From Toxorhynchites rutilus septentrionalis (Eukaryota > Arthropoda > Insecta > Diptera > Culicidae): DNA of 64,000 nt. The position numbers and the translations under genes were made by a program. Of this stretch, positions 34,001 to 46,000 are shown piece by piece. Below the pieces are notes generated by a model. The model was not told the DNA's origin and did no database searches. It was given only the letters and a program-made list of their open reading frames with translations. Within the stretch, counting starts at the first letter, position 1. Each line of letters begins with the position of its first letter. The stretch covers positions 292,106,089 through 292,170,088 of the forward strand of contig NC_073746.1 of NCBI RefSeq assembly GCF_029784135.1, written 5' to 3'.

Positions 34001-37000
34001 AACGTGAACGCGGACAAACACTTTTTTGTTAATAATTCATCAGTCCATATATATAACGCGAGGACATCTTGAAACGATAGGAAAAAACATATTCTAGTTG
34101 AAAAACATGTTTAAACACAATTCATATTGATAAAAGTGGAATAATTCAATATTTCACAACGATTCTGAATTTCCACCGTGGAATCGAGATGTTGGTGAAC
34201 TCACCATAGTTCACCGACTTCGGTGAACGTGAAAACAGTGGTGAATATAGACGTCAAAATATTTCCCCGTTCACGTTCGAATGTCCCAAGGCATTCTGAA
34301 AATTATTTCACCGTGAACTTAAAAGGATTTGTTTAGCAATTCTCAAGTTTTCAATGAAAATTTTGATATGGATGCAATTTCATTCAATCGGATCTTTCCG
34401 CGGGCTAAAAACCTTCGTTGGTTTGGGTTGATTCGTGAACAACTGTATATTTTATCCGAATAATTTTATTGAAGATCGATGTTTATTTACTTCACGTTCA
34501 CTGTCGAACTTTTAATATGAACGTGAACGTGAACAAAATCATTTTATTCAGCACGATTTTTTGAGCTGTTTGTTCGCAATGTAATTCACCGTGAAATGAC
34601 CGTCCTATTCCACCACCTGTTCAAGTTCACGTTCACGGGAACTCTAAACCGGCCTTAAGGTGCAAAATATTGATTCAGGTTAGATCGGATGTCGAAAGCC
34701 TAGCTGTCACGATATTGAAGACACTTATTGTCAATCATTTTGATCGTGTAAGGGTGGGTTTAGACTAGTGATATATTCATGTGAAGAAATATGATGAGAT
34801 ATATAGAAATCGCATCAAACGTTTACACTAGCGTGAACTTCTATAATGAATATATTCATATTTTCGGTGAACTTATTCACCTGAAGTAGAACTGCAACCA
34901 CCTTTAGTGATTTCTCATTCACAAGCGTTTACATATGCTGAATTTATTCAAGTTATATATACCTCGAATAAGTGTATCATATTTATTCTCACCCGTTTAC
35001 ATCTATTTTCACGTGAATAAATCCATCTATAGCTATAGATCTCCCTAATGTAAACCGGCCATAAGGTGCCCAAAACGTGATGAAATCGTTCAGTTTTTAT
35101 CCGTCATCATACACTAGCAGTGATGCCGTTCCGTTAACTATTGAAAGAAATCATATGAGAAGAAATTTATGAAAAATGTTTTTGAAAAAAAATAGAACTT
35201 TACATGAGATTTGTCTTAACATGAGCGAAATTAGAAAACAAAAGCATTTAATTTTTGCAAATAGCATCAAATAGAATGTATGCGCAACTTTTTAAAAAAT
35301 TGTCCAAAATTAAGTTATGAGTTTTAGTTTCCTTCAATATGGCTGTGAAGACATTTTTTCGTACAATGTGAAAACATCTGAAAAAATCCCCTGGCATCCA
35401 TGATTGAAACTCAACGAACGCAGAAATTGAAATGTTAACAGGTTGCCGACACACATCACGCGCGACTCGACATGCTAGGTTGAATCGAAAAAGTTGGCCT
35501 GACCTAAGTTGGCAGTTGCCTAGTGTGTATGCTCCCATTTGATTACACATGCTCTCAATTTTTTTGTGACATTCGTTAAGTTGGTTTCCAACCCAGGTTG
35601 CCTAGTGTGTAGATGGCCTAACACATTACACCTCTACACATTAATTAGTTGTCTAGTTAAGTGGTATTAGTAGATTAAATATCATTTAATCCGATCATTA
35701 GGGCTAATCCTGTCGACACTAGTGCATCAACATACAAATATCGATATGAAAAAATGAATATGAAATCGTTACCATTTTTTGACATAAGAATACGTCTTTC
35801 AGTACTGATACCAAATCATAAACTGGTCGCGGTTTTCTATGAAATTGTTTTACCGTGAATAATTATTTTAGCTATGAATGAATTTTGATGGTTTGCATTC
35901 CAATCGGATCGTAAATTCTTTAATTTTCCGGTAATTTATACACTACGGTTCCCAAACCCATAAATGATGTATTTAAAAAATTGGAAATTGGAAGAATACA
36001 CATTTTCCTATCGCGTTCTGGTGCCCAGGAATATATGAGGGAGGTACAATATTCAAACATCACTGCTAATAAGGCAGGCGTTAATCGGTCGCTCGAGATG
36101 CAATTGCAACATCGTAGAAAGAATGTGACAATGTGATTCACGATTACAAAACACAGTATTCACAATTCATCAGTCATCTAGCTAGCGACCAGACGGCAGC
36201 GAGTATTTCGAATAACTTTTCTCAAGGCCGAGTGTTTAGTTGGGTATTCCGAATTGGTCTTTTTCAAGCCTAGTGACGAATGAATCGATGAATTTAAAAG
36301 CCTCTACTAGAATCTCAACTTAGTGGACGCGGGGTTGAGTAAAGAATCACTAAGAGATGTTTCGTGGAACGATACATTCATATATACGGCTGACCTTGAA
36401 AGTCATGAAGAACTACATAGCAACACGCCGCACCAATTCTATTTTTATTTACACCTAGCTGACCCGACGAACTTCGTCCCGCCCAAAATAGATTTTTTTA
36501 TGTGAATACTAACTCTTACTAAGTGAACGTTAGTGAGTCCAATCACTGAACTCTTCATTGATTGATTACCCTTTGACCCTTTAAAATTTCCTTTTACTAT
36601 AAATTGTCTAGTACTTCTACAAAAATTCGTCCTTATAATATAAAATTATTTTCAGACACAAGACTCGTTCAAGACTCTTCAAGCATTTGGAAATAACATG
36701 TTTCTCCGTTGCATGGAATACATGTTTGATACAGAGAATATTACAAAATAAAGACAGCTCAAATCGGACCATTCCTTCCTCGGGTTTAGGGCACACCAAC
36801 ACATTTGGCCTTCCATTTTTGTTTATATAGATAGAAGATATAGTAATGCGTTATTCCGTCTAAAAATCCTTTTCCATTTTCGAACAAACATCAATTTCGT
36901 TAGCGCCAACATCAAATGAACTGAAAACGCTTAGCTAATTGTAGAACATATGAGAATTCAATTTTCCGAATTTTCCGATTTTTCTCTCCGCTATATCTTC

Positions 37001-40000
37001 AAACATTCACGTTTTCTTACTATGAGCAAGTTCATGGGTTCAATCGCAGAACTGTTCAATGATTGATCTTCTAATCGACCCCGTTGAATTCACCTTTTAC
37101 TGTAAAATTCTTAGTATTTCTAACAAAACCCATCATTATAATATCAGATTATTTTCAGACACAATTCTCATTCAAGATTTTTCAACCACTTGCAAATAAC
37201 ATGTTTCTCCGTTACATGGAATAAATCAGCCCTAAATCGGACAATTCTTTCCTCTCAGAAAAATGGGAGGAGTGTTGAACCACTTTAGAAATGTTACTTG
37301 CCCCCTAAAACCTCCACATGCCAAATTTGGTTCAGGTTGCTTGATTAGTTCTTGAATTATACATAAATGTATGCTTCATTTGTATGGCAGTACAACCATC
37401 CCCCCCCCCCTCTAGAGAGGGGAGGAGTGTCTATTCACCATGGAAACGTTTCGTGTCCCCTAAAACATTCGCATGACAAATTTGGCTTTATTTGCTTGAT
37501 TAGTTTTCGAATTATGCTGAAATTTGTCTTTCATTTGTATGGCGGCTCCCCCTAAAAGAGAGGGGTGGAGTGTTTAACCACCGTAAAAACATTTATTGCA
37601 CCCTAAAATCTCCACATGACAAATTTGTTTCCATTTGTTTGATTAATTCTTAAGTAATGCAGAAATTTGTGTTTCATTTGTATGGCAGCAATATGAAATC
37701 GTTACCATTTTTTGACATAAGAATACGTCTTTCAGTACTGATACCAAATCATAAACTGGTCGCGGTTTTCTATGAAATTGTTTTACCGTGAATAATTATT
37801 TTAGCTATGAATGAATTTTGATGGTTTGCATTCCAATCGGATCGTAAATTCTTTAATTTTCCGGTAATTTATACACTACGGTTCCCAAACCCATAAATGA
37901 TGTATTTAAAAAATTGGAAATTGGAAGAATACACATTTTCCTATCGCGTTCTGGTGCCCAGGAATATATGAGGGAGGTACAATATTCAAACATCACTGCT
38001 AATAAGGCAGGCGTTAATCGGTCGCTCGAGATGCAATTGCAACATCGTAGAAAGAATGTGACAATGTGATTCACGATTACAAAACACAGTATTCACAATT
38101 CATCAGTCATCTAGCTAGCGACCAGACGGCAGCGAGTATTTCGAATAACTTTTCTCAAGGCCGAGTGTTTAGTTGGGTATTCCGAATTGGTCTTTTTCAA
38201 GCCTAGTGACGAATGAATCGATGAATTTAAAAGCCTCTATAATTCAAAACATCATCATCATCATTATTAAAGTCGTCTCGCTCCAGCTATCAAGCAGCCG
38301 TCTTTCTCAATAATAATATCACACAAAATGGTTTTGCTCGATTCTAAAAAAGAATGAATGATATATATGGCACTGTATGGTGCAATTTTGTTCGGTGGGG
38401 TGGGCTTTTATGCATTCTGGAGCGTGTTTGGATGTTTTGGTGTGATGATGTCGTTTTGAATTGTAAAGGGTTTAGGCTTTTTAGTTTATTCGTCTCTAGC
38501 CTTGAAAAAGACCAATTTTAAATATCAAACTAAACAACCCGGCCTTGAGAAATACTATTTGGAAAGCTTTGCTGCTTGGATGACTGATAAATCGTGAATT
38601 ACTGATTTGTGATTTTTTCAATCGATCATTCAACTTTCGTGATTTGTGATTGTTTGTTTTCGGGTTGAAAGTGATGTGAGGTACTTTTCATCGTTGAGAG
38701 TTGTGTTCTACAGTGAAAAAATTAAGCTGAAATTTTGTTTCGATGGTATTGCTTTCGCCTCCGCAGTCACCACAAAATAGGTTTGGTTTGGATTTTCTGT
38801 TACCGTTCTGCGTCTACTGAGATGTTTTGTTCTGCATTGGAGATGTAGTTTTGCTACTGAAAGACTACTTAGATATTCAAGAAGTTCAGTTTTCCAGTTT
38901 AAATGCATTAGACAGCGAGCAATCAACAGAACATGTTGATGCTTAGAATTAATTTGACAGTGAAAGCAGTCATTTGTCGGCCCTTGTCATTACTATCAAA
39001 TATTTGTATCAAAGAGTTTTATTATTAAATTTCTTCAATGTTTGTGCTCGCCGGCAATAATTTCGTAGTTCTATGTGAACAGTGCGGTCATGTCTTGAAA
39101 ATTACCTTCTTCATTTATCTTTTTTTCTTTGCGGTACGCGACACGTGTTTGTGGCCCCTATAAAAAAAGGCTGAGTACCACTGCTCTGGAAGATCCTATC
39201 GCTCAGCTAATCTAAAGTCAACATGGCTTACTGAAATTTTTCGATCTTCATCACGCTCGCTCTGATTCCGAATTTCGTGTGCTCACCAAAATTGGAGACT
39301 CCTTTTTTCGACTTTCGAACGACCTGTTATAAGCGATAGTCAGCCAACACAGTCAAATTCTTGATACCTTGCGAGGTGAGATAAAGAAAAACGCAGACAA
39401 AATAAAAAAAGGAAAACAACAGCAGCAGGGTTTTTCTAACCGGGGTTCGCCAAAGCGTCCCCGCATCCAAATCGATCCGCCCCAAGTCGAAGAGGGTGCC
39501 ATATGTACGCTTTGTGGTAGCAAAGGGTCAGACCCCTCCTTTTCGTTGTATTCGCAAAATGGAGTAGCCATTGCTGAGAGTTTTGCAGAAATGCAGAAAT
39601 TTGTGTTTTATTTGTATGGCAGCCACCCCTAAGAGAGGGGGGATGGGGTATCTAACCACCATAGAAACATTCATTGCACCCTAAAGTTTCCATATGCCAA
39701 ATTTGGTTTAATTTGCTTGATTAATTCTCGGGTAATGCAAAAATTTGTGTTTCATTTGTACGGCAGCCCCCTCTAAGAGAGGGGGAAGGAGTATCTTAAC
39801 ACCATAGAAACATTTATTGCATCCTAAAACATCCACATGCCAAATTTTGTTTCATTTGCTTGATTAATTCTCGAGTAATGCAGAAATTTGTGTTTCATTT
39901 GTATGGCAGCCCCCCCTTTGAGTGGGGGAAGGACTGTCTAACCATCATAGAAACATTTATTGCACCCTAAAAGTTTCACATGCCAACTTTGGTTTCGTTT

Positions 40001-43000
40001 GATTGATTAATTTCCGAGTAATGCAAAAAATTGTGTTTCATTTGTATGGCAGCTCCCTCTAAGAGAGAGGGAAGGAGTATCTTATCACCATAGAAACATT
40101 TATTGCATCCTAAAACCTCCACATGCCAAATTTGGTTTCATTTGCTTGATTAATTCTCGAGTAATGCAGAAATTTGTGTTTCATTTGTATGGCAGCCCCC
40201 CCTTTGAGTGGGGGAAGGACTGTCCAACCATCATAGAAACATTTATTGCACCCTAAAACTTTCACATGCCAACTTTGGTTTCGTTTGCTTGGTTAATTTC
40301 CGAGTAATGCAGAAATTTGTGTTTCATTTGTATGGCAGCCCCCCCCTTAGAGAGGGGGGAGGGGTCTCAAAATATCACGAAAACCTTCCCCGGCCCCAAA
40401 AACCCCTACATACCAATTTTCATGTCGATCGGTTCAGTAGTTTCCGAGTCTATAAGAATCAGACAGACAGACAGACATCACTCCATTTTTATATATATAG
40501 ATTATATATATAAATAGATAGATAGATATATATAGATTAAATTTTTGCTGAGAGTTTTCGTCGTTTAGGTTGATGCAAGTGTGTGATATACCGAATCAAA
40601 ACAATAATTGTTTGAATCTGGTGTTCACTACTAATAAGAAATCCTGTCATGTTGCTGCGACGAACCCAAAGCACGAAATTCACCGCGTTGCGATTGCTAC
40701 TGCTTCTTCTTGAATGGCGTTAACGTTCCCTGTGGAACTTTTGCCGTCTCAACGTAAGCATTAACTAGCGTCATTTATTAATACTTAGTTGAGATTTCGT
40801 AAGCCAAATAACACGCCTTGAATGTATTCCGAGGGGCAAGCTCTTGAATACGCTTGACCACAGTGCAAGTCGAAGGAAATTTCTTTGACGAAAAATCTCC
40901 CCGGCCAGAACAGGAATCGAACCCGAACACCCCTCATGATAATGTGAGACGCTAACCACTCGGCCACGGGTGCTACTGTTACTCTGCGCGAAGTGGAAGT
41001 TGGGAAGTTCAGACTAGAATCTCAACTTAGTGGACGCGGGGTTGAGTAAAGAATCACTAAGAGATGTTTCGTGGAACGATACATTCATATATACGGCTGA
41101 CCTTGAAAGTCATGAAGAACTACATAGCAACACGCCGCACCAATTCTATTTTTATTTACACCTAGCTGACCCGACGAACTTCGTCCCGCCCAAAATAGAT
41201 TTTTTTATGTGAATACTAACTCTTACTAAGTGAACGTTAGTGAGTCCAATCACTGAACTCTTCATTGATTGATTACCCTTTGACCCTTTAAAATTTCCTT
41301 TTACTATAAATTGTCTAGTACTTCTACAAAAATTCGTCCTTATAATATAAAATTATTTTCAGACACAAGACTCGTTCAAGACTCTTCAAGCATTTGGAAA
41401 TAACATGTTTCTCCGTTGCATGGAATACATGTTTGATACAGAGAATATTACAAAATAAAGACAGCTCAAATCGGACCATTCCTTCCTCGGGTTTAGGGCA
41501 CACCAACACATTTGGCCTTCCATTTTTGTTTATATAGATAGAAGATATAGTAATGCGTTATTCCGTCTAAAAATCCTTTTCCATTTTCGAACAAACATCA
41601 ATTTCGTTAGCGCCAACATCAAATGAACTGAAAACGCTTAGCTAATTGTAGAACATATGAGAATTCAATTTTCCGAATTTTCCGATTTTTCTCTCCGCTA
41701 TATCTTCAAACATTCACGTTTTCTTACTATGAGCAAGTTCATGGGTTCAATCGCAGAACTGTTCAATGATTGATCTTCTAATCGACCCCGTTGAATTCAC
41801 CTTTTACTGTAAAATTCTTAGTATTTCTAACAAAACCCATCATTATAATATCAGATTATTTTCAGACACAATTCTCATTCAAGATTTTTCAACCACTTGC
41901 AAATAACATGTTTCTCCGTTACATGGAATAAATCAGCCTTAAATCGGACAATTCTTTCCTCTCAGAAAAGTGGGAGGAGTGTTGAACCACTTTAGAAATG
42001 TTACTTGCCCCCTAAAACCTCCACATGCCAAATTTGGTTCAGGTTGCTTGATTAGTTCTTGAATTATACATAAATGTATGCTTCATTTGTATGGCAGTAC
42101 AACCATCCCCCCCACCCTCTAGAGAGGGGAGGAGTGTCTATTCACCATGGAAACGTTTCGTGTCCCCTAAAACATTCGCATGACAAATTTGGCTTTATTT
42201 GCTTGATTAGTTTTCGAATTATGCTGAAATTTGTCTTTCATTTGTATGGCGGCTCCCCCTAAAAGAGAGGGGTGGAGTGTTTAACCACCGTAAAAACATT
42301 TATTGCACCCTAAAATCTTCACATGACAAATTTGGTTCCATTTGTTTGATTAATTCTTAAGTAATGCAGAAATTTGTGTTTCATTTGTATGGCAGCCCCA
42401 TACAAATCACGAAAACCTTTCCCGGCCCCAAAAACCCTTACATACCGATTTTCATGTTGATCAGTTCAGTAGTCTCCGAGTCCATGAGAATCAGACAGAC
42501 AGACAGAAATCCATTTTCATATATAACTAGCTAACCCGGCAAACTTCGTCCCGCCCATTTACTTGATTAAATTTCGAGTAATGCAGAAATTTGTGTTTTA
42601 TTTGTATGGCAGCCACCCCTAAGAGAGGGGGGAGGGGTATCTAACCACCATAGAAACATTCATTGCACCCTAAAGTTTCCATATGCCAAATTTGGTTTAA
42701 TTTGCTTGATTAATTCTCGGGTAATGCAAAAATTTGTGTTTCATTTGTACGGCAGCCCCCTCTAAGAGAGGGGGAAGGAGTATCTTAACACCATAGAAAC
42801 ATTTATTGCATCCTAAAACCTCCACATGCCAAATTTTGTTTCATTTGCTTGATTAATTCTCGAGTAATGCAGAAATTTGTGTTTCATTTGTATGGCAGCC
42901 CCCCCTTTGAGTGGGGGAAGGACTGTCTAACCATCATAGAAACATTTATTGCACCCTAAAAGTTTCACATGCCAACTTTGGTTTCGTTTGATTGATTAAT

Positions 43001-46000
43001 TTCCGAGTAATGCAAAAAATTGTGTTTCATTTGTATGGCAGCTCCCTCTAAGAGAGGGGGAAGGAGTATCTTATCACCATAGAAACATTTATTGCATCCT
43101 AAAACCTCCACATGCCAAATTTGGTTTCATTTGCTTGATTAATTCTCGAGTAATACAGAAATTTGTGTTTCATTTGTATGGCAGCCCCCCCTTTGAGTGG
43201 GGGAAGGACTGTCTAACCATCATAGAAACATTTATTGCACCCTAAAACTTTCACATGCCAACTTTGGTTTCGTTTGCTTGGTTAATTTCCGAGTAATGCA
43301 GAAATTTGTGTTTCATTTGTATGGCAGCCCCCCCTTAGAGAGGGGGGAGGGGTCTCAAAATATCACGAAAACCTTCCCCGGCCCCAAAAACCCCTACATA
43401 CCAATTTTCATGTCGATCGGTTCAGTAGTTTCCGAGTCTATAAGAATCAGACAGACAGACAGACATCACTCCATTTTTATATATATAGATTATATATATA
43501 TAGATTATATATATAGATAGATAGATAGATATATATAGATTAAATTTTTGAGTAAGGTTTTCTAACAGTGCATGTAAAATGTTATTTTTCTAAAATAGTT
43601 CATTATTACTTTTCCAACAAACTTGTCAAACATCATATTTAAATCAGACATCTGGAATTTGAGTTACGATTTTTTTGAAAGAAAGGTAAATTATTTTGAA
43701 TACGCCCTTTTAAAAAAACAGTCGTAACTTACTTTGGACATAATGTTAATGTAAAATGTGATTTTGGGTAGTTTTTGGGTCAAAAGTACCAAGTACCAAA
43801 CACAAACGAACAATTACACCAACCGGTTTTATGCAGGCTTTTTTTTAAGAAGCCTGCCAAATTGGCTTCAATTTGATATGTCAATCGTCTGAATTGGTCC
43901 AGTAGTTCAAAAGTTATGATTTTTTGAAAGTCATTTTTGAAAAAAGGGGAAAAAATATTTTCCGGCCTCTTTAAAATGGAAATGGGAACCCTAATGAAAA
44001 ATTAAAAAAAAGCCAAAAAAAGTCTAGTATTTTGCGGCTAGGAATAAAACTATCAATTTTTATGAAAATCTGAGAACCACGGTTCGACATGGAATGGCTG
44101 GATTGGCAGAACATTACAACATAAATAATCATTCATAGATTGTATTAATTTAATACATAAACATCTTCTTCATTCCAGACAGCACCAAAATTGCTGGAAA
44201 TATGCAAGTTCTCACCTAGGAAGACGCGTAAACAGCGTCAAGCACAAGCGGAACCTTCCTCCTCCACTGGAGCAACAGATTCAAAAAAGCAAAAAATTAG
44301 CAATAATACTGATGCACCCTCGTCGTCATCATCGATTAGTATTGTTTATACGAAAAAAGAACCTTCAGACCCTGCTAGAGATAAGAATAAACGAAAGCAA
44401 TCTTCCAAATGCGCTAACACAGATACCGTGCCAGCTTTGAGCCTTCAACCAACCCAACTCCCTAAGAAGTCCGACGCGGGTGACAAGCAATCACGAAAAT
44501 CAACTGTCGAAACAAGCAACCCCACAAGGGCAATAAAGACTGAGAAGTCCGGCAAAAGTAAGACCCCTCCCGAGACCAAACCCCCTAAAATACTCAAAAT
44601 CGAATACATTGATAAGAAATTAAAGCGGCGTCTGGATCGACGGGTTCTTTCCACCGACGACGAATGCATGGCCCAGTCTGGGGATAAGCCGAAGTTGAAA
44701 TCCGGTGTTAACTTGTGGGTCGAAGTGTACGCCGAGGAAGAAGAACAGTGGATCCCAGTCGACGTGATTGGTGCAAAGGTACACTGTGCTGAACAGATCG
44801 CTAGACAGGCGTCCTCTCCACTGGTCTATATTCTCGCCTGGAATAACGATGGGACCATTAAAGACGTAACGGCGCGGTATTGCAAAAATTATGCCACCAG
44901 CACGAAAAAGTTACGCATAGAGCAGGAATGGTTGGACGAGACATTGCGAAAGTACAAGGGCAAACAGAGTGCTCGCGATATCGAGGAAGATCGCAGCTTG
45001 AATCAAACTCAATTGGAGCAACCTCTACCTACGGCCATCGGCGAGTACAAGAATCACCCACTGTATGCACTGAAGCGTCATTTGCTCAAATTCGAAGGTA
45101 TTTACCCACCGGACGCCCCCACCCTTGGTTTCATAAAGGACGAACCAGTGTATGCCAGAGAGTGCGTCCATACGTTACATTCGCGGGAAATTTGGTTGAA
45201 GCAGGCCCGTACGGTGAAAATGTTCGAAAGCCCATATAAAGTTGTTAACGCAAGGCCAAAGTTCGACCGGGTAAGTTCTCGAAATAGTTACAATTTTATA
45301 CATTTTTATGTACTTAAAATGATGCTACATGAAGAGATTGAATCTTATTCACAAGATTGTTCCGCCAAAGAACTCGGTCCATAGCTGCACTTCTCCAACT
45401 CCCGGGTGCACCTATTCTTACCAAGTTTTGCTCCTCCTGGTCCAATCACCTCGCTTGCTGGGTTCTTCTTTTTCGACTTGGCGACTTTCTAGATACTGTG
45501 AAGATGCGTGAAGCTGCGCCGGTTCGGGGTTCATTCATTCTGCTTCTCCATACTCTGTTCTCCTGTACACAACCGTATATTATTCTGAGCACACATCAAA
45601 TGCTTCCGAGTCCTCTTTAAGCATCGTCCATGCTTCGTGCCCATAGAGAACAACCGGTCGAATCGGGGAATTGTACATGATACACTTCGTTCGGGGGTCT
45701 CCTGCTAGCGTTTATTTAGTCTTAAACGCGTTGATTCTAAGTCCTATCAGCTCTGTTTCGTGTTTCAGTCGGGTATACAAGTCCGCTACCTTCGCATGTG
45801 TTCTTCCGATTATGTCCACGTCATCGGCGAAGCAGATAAACTGACTAGATTTGTTGAAAATCGTGCTCAGCATGTTGAAGCCTGCTCTCAACATAACACC
45901 TTTCAGCGCTAAGTTGAAGAGCAGATAGGAGAGTCGAAGTCGAAGTCTCCTGTGAGTCCAAACGACTCCGACAGATCGCCTAAGATCCGCACACTACACC

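Larger units (their letters stand above)
29698..44178 (+). other. XPC intron 2 (14.5 kb), transposon nest
   Basis: Bounded by gtaagt and cattccag, phase 0 on both sides. It contains two SINEs, a TA-flanked MITE, a pogo/Tigger-like pair of ends, a 2.1 kb element with a 23-bp target duplication, two TAA-flanked MITEs and the duplicated 143-bp-unit elements listed below. No host exon was recognised within it; 29698-30158, 35065-35756 and 43549-44178 show nothing identifiable. Confidence 0.85.

Noticed and set aside
35920..36141. 73-codon frame present identically at 35920-36141 and 37853-38074 (-)
   Set aside because: Identity is explained by the 550-bp DNA duplication, not by coding constraint; no known domain or splice context.
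40208..40513. 101- and 107-codon frames within the tandem-unit elements (also 43197-43520)
   Set aside because: They run across repeat units and the simple-repeat tail; the sequence is low in complexity and matches no protein.
39585..43548. Regular ~143-bp repeats considered as a CRISPR array or satellite with a function
   Set aside because: Whole units repeat, with no constant short repeat alternating with unique spacers; the genome is eukaryotic; the array has a target duplication and retroposon-like tail.
45271..45384. Continuation of the XPC frame past 45270
   Set aside because: A gtaagt donor follows Arg at 45270 and the next exon resumes the BHD2 domain in phase; the extension is intron read-through.
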